Shown: positions 36,401 through 44,400 of the stretch, piece after piece
How positions within the stretch are numbered: position 1 is the first letter of the stretch
How the letters are laid out: every line of letters begins with the position of its first letter
Origin: JAUIAI01 sp041396585
GTDB lineage: Bacteria > Pseudomonadota > Gammaproteobacteria > Burkholderiales > Burkholderiaceae_E
Length of the DNA stretch: 64,000 nt
NCBI GenBank assembly: GCA_041396585.1
Contig: JAWKYG010000004.1
Span: forward strand, 62,001 to 126,000
Direction of reading: 5' to 3'
Notes under the pieces: model-generated
Database searches by the model: none
Told to the model about the DNA's origin: nothing
The model's input: only the letters and a program-made list of their open reading frames with translations
Translations under genes and position numbers: made by a program

Positions 36401-39400
36401 CCGACAGCCCCGCGGGCGGCTACGAACTGGCCATGTGGGGCGGATCGGGAAGCGTCGTCACCCAGACACTGGCCACGGAGATCGGCAAGCAATATCAGTT
36501 GACATTCTTCTTTTCGGGCGACTGGAGTGGCGCGCCCAACGTGGTCAACGGCCGGGTCAGCGCGGCCGGACAGTCGCACGACTTTTCGATGGCGCGACCC
36601 GCGAACTGGAGTCTCGCAAATCCCGGCTGGGAACCCTCCGGGTTCGTGTTCACCGCAACCTCGACCAGCACCGAGCTGCGCCTCGAGAAGCTCGATCCGG
36701 ACAGCAAGTCGATCATGCTCTCCGGTATTTCGGTGCGCGAACGGGATCCGCGGATCGCGGCGCTGCTGTCTGCCGACCCCACGCTGCATTATGACGGCGT
36801 CACCGACAAGTTCTATCGCCTGGTCTCGGACCCGATCAGCCAGCCCGATGCCCTCGCGCTGGCGGTAGGGTCGAGGCTCAACGGTGTATCGGGGCAGCTG
36901 CTGACGATTCGATCCGCCTACGAAAACCAGCTGGCCTGGGAGATCGGCCACGACGAACCCGGCGGCATCTGGCTCGGTGGCACCGATCAGGGGGTGGAGA
37001 ACACATTCCAGTGGTACGACGGTACCGAGCCGGGCGAGGCTTTCTGGTCGGGCGGCTCGGCGTTACCCGGTCACTATGCCGCCATAGCGTCGACCGAACC
37101 CAACGGCGGCAGTGCCGAGAACTTTCTCGCCATGTGGAGGCCTTATAACCTCGCCTGGGTGGACATTGCGCCCGCCACCTACCCTTTGGCCACGATCGTA
37201 GAGTGGGATGCACGCCAGGTCCTGGCGGCAGGTCAGTTCGACGTCGCGGCTCAGGACGCCGTTCTCATCGCGGTCGACCCGGATACCGGCGCCGTTCGAA
37301 CGGCGGCCCCCAGCCAGCCCGACGCCTTCGCGAACACACAGGTTTGGGCCGACGCCTCCAACGCAGCCACGGTCACCAGCTCGGGCGGCCTCGTCTCGGC
37401 GGTTCAGGATCTCACCGGCGGCAACGATCTGACCCAGGGCACAGCAGCGCTGCAGCCCGCTGTGCAGAGTGGCGTGCTCAACGGCCGCGACGCCTTGTAC
37501 TTCGCCGGCGACGACCGCATGGTGATCACCAGCTCCGGCAATCTCACGGACCGGGCAACGGAGCGCACGATCACCTTCGTGTTCCGCCCTGGCGCCGATG
37601 TCGCCTCCCGCCAGGTCTTGCTCGACCAGGGGCGCACCCAGGATGGCTTCAGCATCTATATCGATGCCGGTCAGCTCTATGCGGGCGCATACAGCACGCA
37701 GGCTGACAATGACTGGAGCGACGGCTGGCTCTCGAGCGCGATCAGCGCAAACACGACCTATGTCGCCACGCTGGTACTCGACACCCTGAGCACGATGCGG
37801 CTCTATTTGAACGGCGAGATGGTCGGCAGCCTGGATATCCCCGTGGCGTTCGTCTATGAGCAGATCAACGGCGTGCATATCGGTTCATACAACGATCAAA
37901 CCCGCTTCCATGATGGATCGGCACTCGGGGATGGCGGCTATTACACCGGCCATATCGGCGAATTCGCGTACCACAAGACAGCCCTCGCCGCCGACGAGAT
38001 CGTCGATCTTCAGGCTTACCTGATCGACAAGTGGATCGGCCCGATCGCGCGCCCGGATGTCGAAACGCAACCCACGCTCACGCCGGACGTCCAGATGATC
38101 GACGCGGGTGGTGTCACGCTCACCACCGCCGCCGCGATCACCGTCGACAATCGCGGCGGTGAGCCCTGGCAGATCATTCCCCTGACCACGCAATCGCTGA
38201 ACGAGGATGGCACGATCGCATTCTCTAGCAGCGGCAGCAATGCGATCACAGTGTCCGACACATCGGCTGGTACGGATACGCCGCTGCAGGTGACCTTGTC
38301 CGTTTCGCAAGGCATGCTCACGCTGTCGCAGGCCACCGGGCTGACGATCGTAGCCGGGGCCGATGCCAGTGCCTCGATGACGATCCAGGGCAGCGAAGCC
38401 GCTCTGAACGCGGCCCTGGAGGGCCTGAGCTACAGCCCGGGCGCCGACTACAACGGCGCGGATTCCCTGATCGTCACAACCGCCATCGATGCCAGCCTCG
38501 CGGGCTCATACACATTCGCAGGCGGAACGGCCGTCGATCAGAGTGCCGGAACGACTCACGACGGCACGCTGATCGGCAATGCGGGCACGGTCACCGATCC
38601 GGACCGGGGCGAGGTTCTGAGCCTGGACGGCAACGGGGACTATGTGCAGGTCAGCGGGCGCTTCGGCGACGCGGTCGATCTGACCCTGGCCGCATGGGTC
38701 AACCTGGATACGGCGGGGACGTTCGGCTCCGAGGTGATCAGCCTGGGAGACGGCGTAGGCCTGCGTCTGGACGCGTTCGGCAGCACGCTGACAGGCTTCT
38801 TCTGGAACGGAAGCAGCTGGGTGAACACCGATGCGAGCATTTCGCTGGCGGGTACCGGCTGGCACCACGTTGCCTATACGCTCGATGCAGCCGGCAGTTC
38901 GCAGGTGCTTTATCTGGACGGCGCCGCCATGGCCACCTCGACGGGCGGCACCGTCAGCTACGCGGGCGCGTTCGCCGATACACACATCGGCGCCCATGCC
39001 AATCCGGCTGAGCGTGGCTACGACTTTCTCGGTGCAATAGATGACGCTCGGATCTATGCCCGCGCACTGAGCGAGGACGAGATCGCCGCACTCGCCACAG
39101 ATCAGACGGGCGTCACCGGTTCGGTGGCAATCGACGTCCTGGCCGTGAATGATGCGCCGGCCGCGACGATGAACGCGACTTTCAGCACCAACGAAGACAC
39201 GCCGGTCACCATCCCGATCAGCGTGACCGACATCGACGCAGGCGCGGGAGCCATGCGCGCCACCCTGAACACCCACGACTCGGCCAGCATCGACTTCCCC
39301 ATGACCAGCGGCGCCAGCATCGGCGCCAACACCGTCGATGGCATCAACACAACCTGGACTGTGGACGGTACGCTCGCCCAGCTGCAGACCGAGCTGGCCA

Positions 39401-39852
39401 CGATGCAGTTCAATCCCGGCCCGAACTTCAATGGTGCAGCGGCGCTCGAGTACACGATCAGCGATCTCGGCAGTACGGGATCCGGCGGCACAAAGACCAC
39501 CAGTGGCAGTACCACGGTCAACGTGGCCGCAGTCAATGATGGGCCGGTGCTGAGCGCGATCGAGGCGGGTGTCCTGCCCTATGCCGAGAACGACCCGGCC
39601 ACGGCGGTTACAGCCACCTTGACCATCGCCGACGTCGACTCCGCGAATCTCGCCTCCGCCAGCGTGACAGTCACGGCCAACTACGTGAACGGCGAGGATG
39701 TCCTGGCCTTCACCGATACCGCGAACATCACCGGTGCCTGGAATGCGGCCACCGGCGTGCTGACCTCACGGGCACGGACACCGTTGCCGCCTATCAGGCA
39801 GCACTTCGCTCAGTCAGCTACCAGAACATGTCTGAGGCCCCATCCACGCTGA
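30409..39852 (+). CDS. P4 N-terminal segment: LEPR, DUF4347, beta-helix, LamG, lectin-like and DUF642-like domains
   Basis: ATG 30409 puts LEPR at residues 28-31; an in-frame ATG at 30253, right after the P3 stop, would add 52 unrelated residues. DUF4347 covers residues about 92-240 with His153 (FSHASSG) and Cys196 (LLYGCDLG). Next: a GSLRQAI unit with beta-helix (31195-32040), an ISLREAI unit with beta-helix (32370-33680), LamG (34000-34720), a C-type lectin-like domain (34790-35280: WLGGTD, KPDN, WDDD), LamG (35500-36200), a DUF642/choice-of-anchor-C-like domain (36250-36740: WTVDTGSVQL, YQLTFFFSG), a second lectin-like domain (36760-37215: WLGGTD, EPN, WVD), LamG (37310-38040), a spacer, LamG (38500-39110) and NDAP-type domains. 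This is a strongly carbohydrate-binding layout. The natural frame ends near 39765. Confidence 0.85.
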   Translation: MTSLRQRSARLFRRRPRPDGERLRVESLEPRVLFSAELAALAPDDARIDPVETRLIEASQADAIDLMSNADSRQAQTETAAARDASATPRRRELIIVDARVPDPDSLIDNVRNGFADRQFDILLVSDQDGGLDQIASFIANHDPWSAWHVFSHASSGALQLGSDTLSNATLAQHAAGLSAWADALTEDADILLYGCDLGADEDGLAFINALGDLTGADIAASDDPTGAAWLGGDFELEIHRGTIDTPIALDAAAQSGFQGTLATFIVTNTGDSGAGSLRQAILDANANAGADLISFNIAAPLISGAHTIQPLSALPSITETITIDGLTEPDAAGAPVVEIDGSLAGATVRGIDLAIGSAGSTIRGLVINRFSDPGIYVGSDSNQILGNYLGTDVTGLLARGGYSGISIAGSMNTIGGPAAGDGNVVGGTVHHGIGLIASVSFNTIQGNLIGVGADGTTAVGNNRIGVDVYLGSDNLIGGVNPGEGNLIAHNADAGVAITQLSAQRNAVLGNQIWDNAAIGIDLNFNGLTPNDVDDVDTGPNNRLNFPVLTSVTQNGANLELSFAVDLPAGTYRIELFENPSGVDPGQYGEGQILLGATSITTTGAAGYETFARTLTSVAPGVIRGITATATQDLGGGVYGATSEFGPAYAGAGTVIVTTTADTSDGDTSSITALLGNPGADKKISLREAITATNNTANGASNDRIEFAIAGAGEHIIALSSALPQIQGGVTIDGTTQSGWVAASYLPIIVDGNDAAGGLEFSSSADGSSVRGLIVRDFNADAIDLLAGADNISVQGNWVGAFNSDGTWAGAGEANIFSAIRTQANNTTIGGSTAATRNVLTDAAFGVLMRGTHSGTTIAGNYFGTDIAGSTLQGSMDYGVYAMEAASNVTIGGATVADRNTIAGAAINAIALVNENNDNITIRNNTIGASADRATLLDSRSGNGSGIFVNGGGDNISIIDNLVAASRYAGIEIDGSTSGALIQGNIIGTDPTFSYDWGHGENGILVEFATNVTIGGTSAGQGNVIAYNGRLGAIPSGGIGIQDTASAVTVRGNSIFGNYGIGIDLGATADDGADANDAGDADTGGNAKQNWAVLGAITITDTGVMAYDLDTTTLTAGSYTIDFYANADPGATQPQGRTYLGSLTGVTDGQASVTGTLTGIGLAPGETVTLVTTDAAGNSSEFSNGVVAADGDAGGTTPSALQIVQSADGGLSLNEAGGNDAYLRVLDGGTLLGGLAALTFETRFRSSASGSTDSLISYNSADGLDRLRANLLGDGTMSIRVQSGPVWTASAIDYDAALRDGGIHTFSLTWNNAGITTIYIDGQVIESNAGMGVGATITGGGTLLIGQEQDALEAAFVPSQALNATLYDVRLFNTVRTADQIASSYGTTLPYDEAGLIANWRFDNFSTDGLVTDSVAGNNLELRHVHESGFSASTPALTLQSDENAIAGTVVGTVEAVDAEREALITSLLAADPTLVYSAETGKFYRPTITTLNWTGAEINAMAQTLNGVAGQLATIRSAAENDILARMADPLNRELWLGGTDKTIEGQWRWREAGVDADLFWLGGADGYAPASAFSIWDNAKPDNVGGTQDYLEIRSWLAWDDDHNSGGLPTGYLVEWDADAVLDATQALTYSITSQTIDGAFVIDASSGSIRVADGRLLDFETSPTHTLQVSTTDADGNTVTLPVQISLIDRIESTVTIAAAGSGIELNLDGGNDAYLVDSTSGAPYWNGFESISMEFTVSALQTPDSMATLYSKRAAASYSYFGILADGRLEWSGYNSSEAYTGLFDGGLHGLAFTWHAPAGELRFFVDGELVETLSTATQAQTNGGGVFVIGHDQDSVGGGFDPAQAFSGVIHDVRIWDHARTEDEIGIDWRHKYDPASLPAGLVANWQMDGFNGSNQVVEQVSANNLSIGHAAGGGFIASSPVPDLHIAENSPPGSGIGHLLPVSNAVADDIVDDGVFLDAPKPTPIGTYNAGQTFGSWTVDTGSVQLTEGVFADSPAGGYELAMWGGSGSVVTQTLATEIGKQYQLTFFFSGDWSGAPNVVNGRVSAAGQSHDFSMARPANWSLANPGWEPSGFVFTATSTSTELRLEKLDPDSKSIMLSGISVRERDPRIAALLSADPTLHYDGVTDKFYRLVSDPISQPDALALAVGSRLNGVSGQLLTIRSAYENQLAWEIGHDEPGGIWLGGTDQGVENTFQWYDGTEPGEAFWSGGSALPGHYAAIASTEPNGGSAENFLAMWRPYNLAWVDIAPATYPLATIVEWDARQVLAAGQFDVAAQDAVLIAVDPDTGAVRTAAPSQPDAFANTQVWADASNAATVTSSGGLVSAVQDLTGGNDLTQGTAALQPAVQSGVLNGRDALYFAGDDRMVITSSGNLTDRATERTITFVFRPGADVASRQVLLDQGRTQDGFSIYIDAGQLYAGAYSTQADNDWSDGWLSSAISANTTYVATLVLDTLSTMRLYLNGEMVGSLDIPVAFVYEQINGVHIGSYNDQTRFHDGSALGDGGYYTGHIGEFAYHKTALAADEIVDLQAYLIDKWIGPIARPDVETQPTLTPDVQMIDAGGVTLTTAAAITVDNRGGEPWQIIPLTTQSLNEDGTIAFSSSGSNAITVSDTSAGTDTPLQVTLSVSQGMLTLSQATGLTIVAGADASASMTIQGSEAALNAALEGLSYSPGADYNGADSLIVTTAIDASLAGSYTFAGGTAVDQSAGTTHDGTLIGNAGTVTDPDRGEVLSLDGNGDYVQVSGRFGDAVDLTLAAWVNLDTAGTFGSEVISLGDGVGLRLDAFGSTLTGFFWNGSSWVNTDASISLAGTGWHHVAYTLDAAGSSQVLYLDGAAMATSTGGTVSYAGAFADTHIGAHANPAERGYDFLGAIDDARIYARALSEDEIAALATDQTGVTGSVAIDVLAVNDAPAATMNATFSTNEDTPVTIPISVTDIDAGAGAMRATLNTHDSASIDFPMTSGASIGANTVDGINTTWTVDGTLAQLQTELATMQFNPGPNFNGAAALEYTISDLGSTGSGGTKTTSGSTTVNVAAVNDGPVLSAIEAGVLPYAENDPATAVTATLTIADVDSANLASASVTVTANYVNGEDVLAFTDTANITGAWNAATGVLTSRARTPLPPIRQHFAQSATRTCLRPHPR

Positions 39853-41411
39853 CGCGCACGGTTGCGTTCGCGGTCGACGACGGGGCTGGTGCCAACTCTG
39901 CCTCGAATGTGCTCACCCGGGACATCTCGATCACGGCGGTCAATGATGCACCGGTGCTCGCCGATACACCGCTCGCACTGGCCGTGGCAGAGGATGCCGG
40001 TGCACCGACCGGCGCAGTGGGCGCCTTGATCGGGACGTTCACCGGCGGCATCACCGATGCCGACGGCTCCGTGGCCACGGGCATCGCCGTGACCGCCACG
40101 GATGAGGCCAACGGCCTCTGGTACTACAGCACCGACGATGGAGCCAGCTGGAACAGCGTCGGCCCGGTCAGCGAGAACTCGGCACTGCTGCTGGCCGATG
40201 ACGGCAGCACACGGCTGTATTTCGCGCCCGCGGCCGATTTCAACGGCATGATCGCTGCCGGCCTCACGCTGCGCGCCTGGGATCAGACCAGCGGCGCGCC
40301 CGCCAGCAAGGTCGATGCCAGCACCAATGGCGGCAGCACTGCTTTCTCCGACGCGACCGACTCCGTTGATGTGACGGTCACCGCAGTCAACGATGCGCCG
40401 ACGCTCGGCATCAGCGCCACCCTGCCGCCAAGCCTCGAAAATGGCGCGACGTCGATCCTCGACCCCGCCGCCACGGTCATCGACATCGACTCGCCGGATT
40501 TCGATGGCGGGCAGCTGACGATCGCGATCACCAGCAATGCCACATCCCAGGATCAGCTGCAAATCGTGCACGAGGGCTTCGGCGCGGGACAGGTGGGCAT
40601 TTCGGGCGCGAATGTGCAGGTAGGTGCCACCATTGTCGGAACCCACAATGGCACCGTGACCGGGGCCGCACCGCTGATTGTCAGCTTCAACGCGAACGCC
40701 GACGCGGCAAGCGTGCAAGCCGTGCTGCGGCGCATCGGCCATGCATTGTCGGGCGAAGATCCGGGCACGCTCGATCGCACCATCGACTTCCAGCTCAGTG
40801 ATGGCGATGGTGGCATCAGCGCCACCGAGTCGCGCACGATCAACATCAGCGCCGACACCGACGTCTGGGTCACGACCACCGCCGACACTATCGATGGCGA
40901 TACCAGCTCGATGCAGGCGCTGCTGGCCGATCGCGGCGCCGATGGTCGCATCTCACTGCGCGAGGCGATCGAGGCGGCCAACAACACGGCCGGCGCGAAT
41001 GAGATCTATTTCAACATCCCAGAGGCCCTGGTCGGTGGTGCGCATACCATCACGATCGCATCACCCCTGCCCGCGATCAGCGACACGATCACCATCGATG
41101 GCAGCACCGAGCCGGAGTTCGTGACGGCGCCAATCGTGGAACTCGACGGCACGTCGGCCGGCGCTGGCGCCCATGGTTTGACGCTCACCGCCGGCGCGGA
41201 TGGCAGCACGATCCGCGGGCTGACGATCAATCGCTTCCAGGGCGCCACCATCTACGTCTTCAATGGCGTCAGCGGCACAGTGATCGCCGGCAACTATCTG
41301 GGCACGAATGCCGCCGGCACTGCGGGTTACGGCATCGGCAGCGAGGGGTCTGGGTCCCGAACGGCGTGGGCACCGTCATCGGCGGAAGCTCGGCCGCGGA
41401 TCGCAACGTGA
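39828..41411 (+). CDS. P4 middle segment
   Basis: P4 continues here in the next frame; the coding sequence really resumes near 39766, and ATG 39828 (MSEAPSTLTR) is internal to an NDAP repeat. The segment has the end of that repeat, a domain reading AVAEDAGAPTGAVG...ITDADGS (39945-40400), a 'DGDGG' module (40400-40860) and an ISLREAI unit with the start of a beta-helix (40865 onward). One G is missing near 41345, so the last 22 residues before the stop at 41411 are out of frame. Confidence 0.75.
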   Translation: MSEAPSTLTRTVAFAVDDGAGANSASNVLTRDISITAVNDAPVLADTPLALAVAEDAGAPTGAVGALIGTFTGGITDADGSVATGIAVTATDEANGLWYYSTDDGASWNSVGPVSENSALLLADDGSTRLYFAPAADFNGMIAAGLTLRAWDQTSGAPASKVDASTNGGSTAFSDATDSVDVTVTAVNDAPTLGISATLPPSLENGATSILDPAATVIDIDSPDFDGGQLTIAITSNATSQDQLQIVHEGFGAGQVGISGANVQVGATIVGTHNGTVTGAAPLIVSFNANADAASVQAVLRRIGHALSGEDPGTLDRTIDFQLSDGDGGISATESRTINISADTDVWVTTTADTIDGDTSSMQALLADRGADGRISLREAIEAANNTAGANEIYFNIPEALVGGAHTITIASPLPAISDTITIDGSTEPEFVTAPIVELDGTSAGAGAHGLTLTAGADGSTIRGLTINRFQGATIYVFNGVSGTVIAGNYLGTNAAGTAGYGIGSEGSGSRTAWAPSSAEARPRIAT

Positions 41412-44400
41412 TCTCCGGCCTGGCGGGCATCGGTGTGCGTCTGGGCGCGGCATCCGGCACCATCGTCCAGGGCAACTGGATCGGTCTCGGCAGCGATGGC
41501 AGCACCATCGGCAATGGCACACACGGCATCTTTCTGGGCGTTGCCACGGCGACGGGCAACCTGATCGGCGGCGATGGACCCGGCGAGGGCAATGTCATCG
41601 TCGCCAGCGGCAACAACGGCATCACACTGAGTGTGGCCGCGGCGGACAACACGATTCTGGGCAACCGCATCGAAGCCAGCGGTGTCCTGGCGATCGATCT
41701 TGGCTTCGACGGTATCACCCCGAACGATCCTGACGATCCGGATGCCGGGCCGAACGGGCTGCTGAACACCCCGGTCTTGTCTGGCGCAGCGCTTGCAGGC
41801 GGCAATATCACCCTGGCGGGCACGCTCGACACCGACAGGCCGTCGACCCAGTTCCGGATAGAGTTCTTCGGCGTGCCCGGCGCCGACACGGATGGCTCCG
41901 GCCATGGCGGTGCGGCGATACTGCTCGGCGCCACGGTGATCAGCACGGATGGCACCGGCGATGGCGTGTTCTCCGGGGTGGTGGTCGCCGATGGCGGACT
42001 CATAGTGGGCGATTTCGTCACGGCCACGGCCACCGTGATCGACAATCCCGCACAGATCGGCATCGATGCCGTGGCCGCCTACGGAGACTCGTCGGAGCTT
42101 GCAGCCAATCTTCAGATCGCCACACCCGCCCCGGTTCTGAATCTCGATCCGGATGACTCGGGTGGTGCCGGGGGCGGAGACTTCGCCGTGAGCTTCACCG
42201 AAGGGGGCGGCCCAGTGCCCGTTGCCGATGCGGACGCCTCCGCCATCGATCCGGACTCGTCGAACCTGAGCGCGATCTCGGTCTCGATCAGCAACCTGCA
42301 GGACGGCGCCGCGGAATCGCTGGCGGCCAACACGGCGGGCACCAGCATCACGGCCAGCTACAACTCCGGCACCGGCGTGTTGTCGCTGACCGGGTCGGAC
42401 ACCGTGGCCAACTATCAAAAGGTGCTACGCACGGTCACCTATGACAATACCGCGCTGAACCCGGGCACCATCGCGCGCGCGATCACCTTCGTTGCCGATG
42501 ACGGCATCAACCTCAGCGTGGTGCGAACCACCACGGTGTCGGTGACCGCGATCAATGACGCACCCTTGCTCGCCGGCATCGAAGCGGCGCCACTGGCCAT
42601 CACCGAGAACGATCCGGCCGCCGCGCTCACCGGCTCGATCACCGTGTCAGACGTCGACTCCCTGAGCATCGCCTCGGCCACCGTCATGGTGTCGGCCAAC
42701 TATATGAACGGCGAGGATGTGCTGGCCTTCACCGACACGGCCAATATCACCGGATCGTGGAACTCCGCCACCGGCGTGCTGGCCTTGTCAGGCATCGACA
42801 GCGTCGCCGCCTACCAGGCCGCGCTGCGTTCGGTCACCTATCAGAATCTCTCGGACGATCCATCGACGCTGACCCGAACGATCTCGTTCGCGGTCGATGA
42901 CGGCGCCGGTGCCAACTCCGCCTCGAACACGCTCACCCGCGACGTCGCGATCTCTGCGGTCAATGATGCCCCGATGCTGTCGGCAATCGAAGCCGCCCCC
43001 CTGGCCTATAGCGAGAATGACCCGGCGACCGTCGTCACCGCCACGATCACCACAGCCGACCCCGACAATGCCAATCTCGCCTCGGCCACCGTGAGCATCT
43101 CGGTTAACTATGTGAATGGTGAGGATGTTCTCGCGTTCACCGACACCGCCAGCATCACCGGCGCCTGGAACGCCGCCACCGGTGTGCTCACCCTGAGCGG
43201 CGCCGACACCGTGGCCGCCTATCAGGCCGCGCTGCGCTCGGTCACCTACCAGAACACCTCCGCAAACCCCAATGCACTGACCCGCACGATCTCCTTCTTC
43301 GTCACCGACGGCTTGGCCGCGTCCAATAGTCAAACGCGCGATATTTCCATCGCGCCGACCAATGACGCACCCGTGCTCGCTGCCATCGAGGCCGCACCGC
43401 TCGCGGTCACCGAGAATGATCCGGCTGCGCCGATCACCACGACCATCACCGTGGCCGACCTCGACAGCGCAAGCCTCGCCTCAGCCACCGTCTCGGTCTC
43501 GGCCAACTATGTCAACGGCGAGGATGTGCTTGCATTCGCCGACACCGCCAGCATCAGCGGCTCCTGGAATGCCGCCACCGGGGTTCTGACCCTCAGTGGC
43601 GTGGACACCCTCGCCGCTTATGAGGCCGCCCTGCGCTCGGTCACCTACCTGAACCCCTCTAACAATCCTTCTGCGCTGAGCCGCACCGTCTCGCTCTCCG
43701 TCGACGACGGCGCCGGCGCCAACTCCGCCTCGAACGTGCTGACCCGCGATATCGCGATCACCACGGTCAATGACGCCCCCACGCTCTCGGCCATCGAGCC
43801 CGCGCCCCTGGCCTATACCGAGAACGACCCCGCCACCCCGGTCACCGCCTCCCTGGTGCTCTCCGACCCCGATTCGCCCAACCTCACCTTCGCCTCGGTC
43901 GCCATCTCCGCCAACTACCTCAATGGCCAGGATGTCCTCGCCTTTGCGGATACCGCCAACATCTCCGGCTCCTGGAACGCCGCCACCGGTGTGCTGACCT
44001 TGAGCGGAGTCGACTCGCTCGCCGCCTACCAGGCCGCCCTGCGCTCGGTCACCTATCAGAATCTCTCCGACGATCCGTCGCTTCTCACCCGCACGATCTC
44101 CTTCTCCGTCTACGACGGCGCGCTGAACGCCAACCCCATCACACGCAACATCGCGATCACCGCGGTCAATGACGCCCCGGTCATCACCTCCGATGGCGCC
44201 GCACCCACCGCCTCTCTGTCCGGGCCAGAGAACAGCTCCTCGGTCACCACCGTCTCCGCCTCCGATCCCGACTCCGGCTCGCTCACCTTCTCCATCTCCG
44301 GCGGCGATGACGCCCCCCTGTTCTCCATCGACCCCGCCACCGGTGTCGTCACCTTCGTCTCGCCGCCCGACTTCGAAGCGCCCGCCGACCTGAACGCCGA

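Noticed and set aside
34009..36951. 980-codon open frame on the - strand
   Set aside because: It lies opposite the lectin/LamG region of P4, whose + strand frame has clear domain motifs. The - strand product is Arg/Gly/Val-rich with no recognisable domain, a usual effect of high GC.
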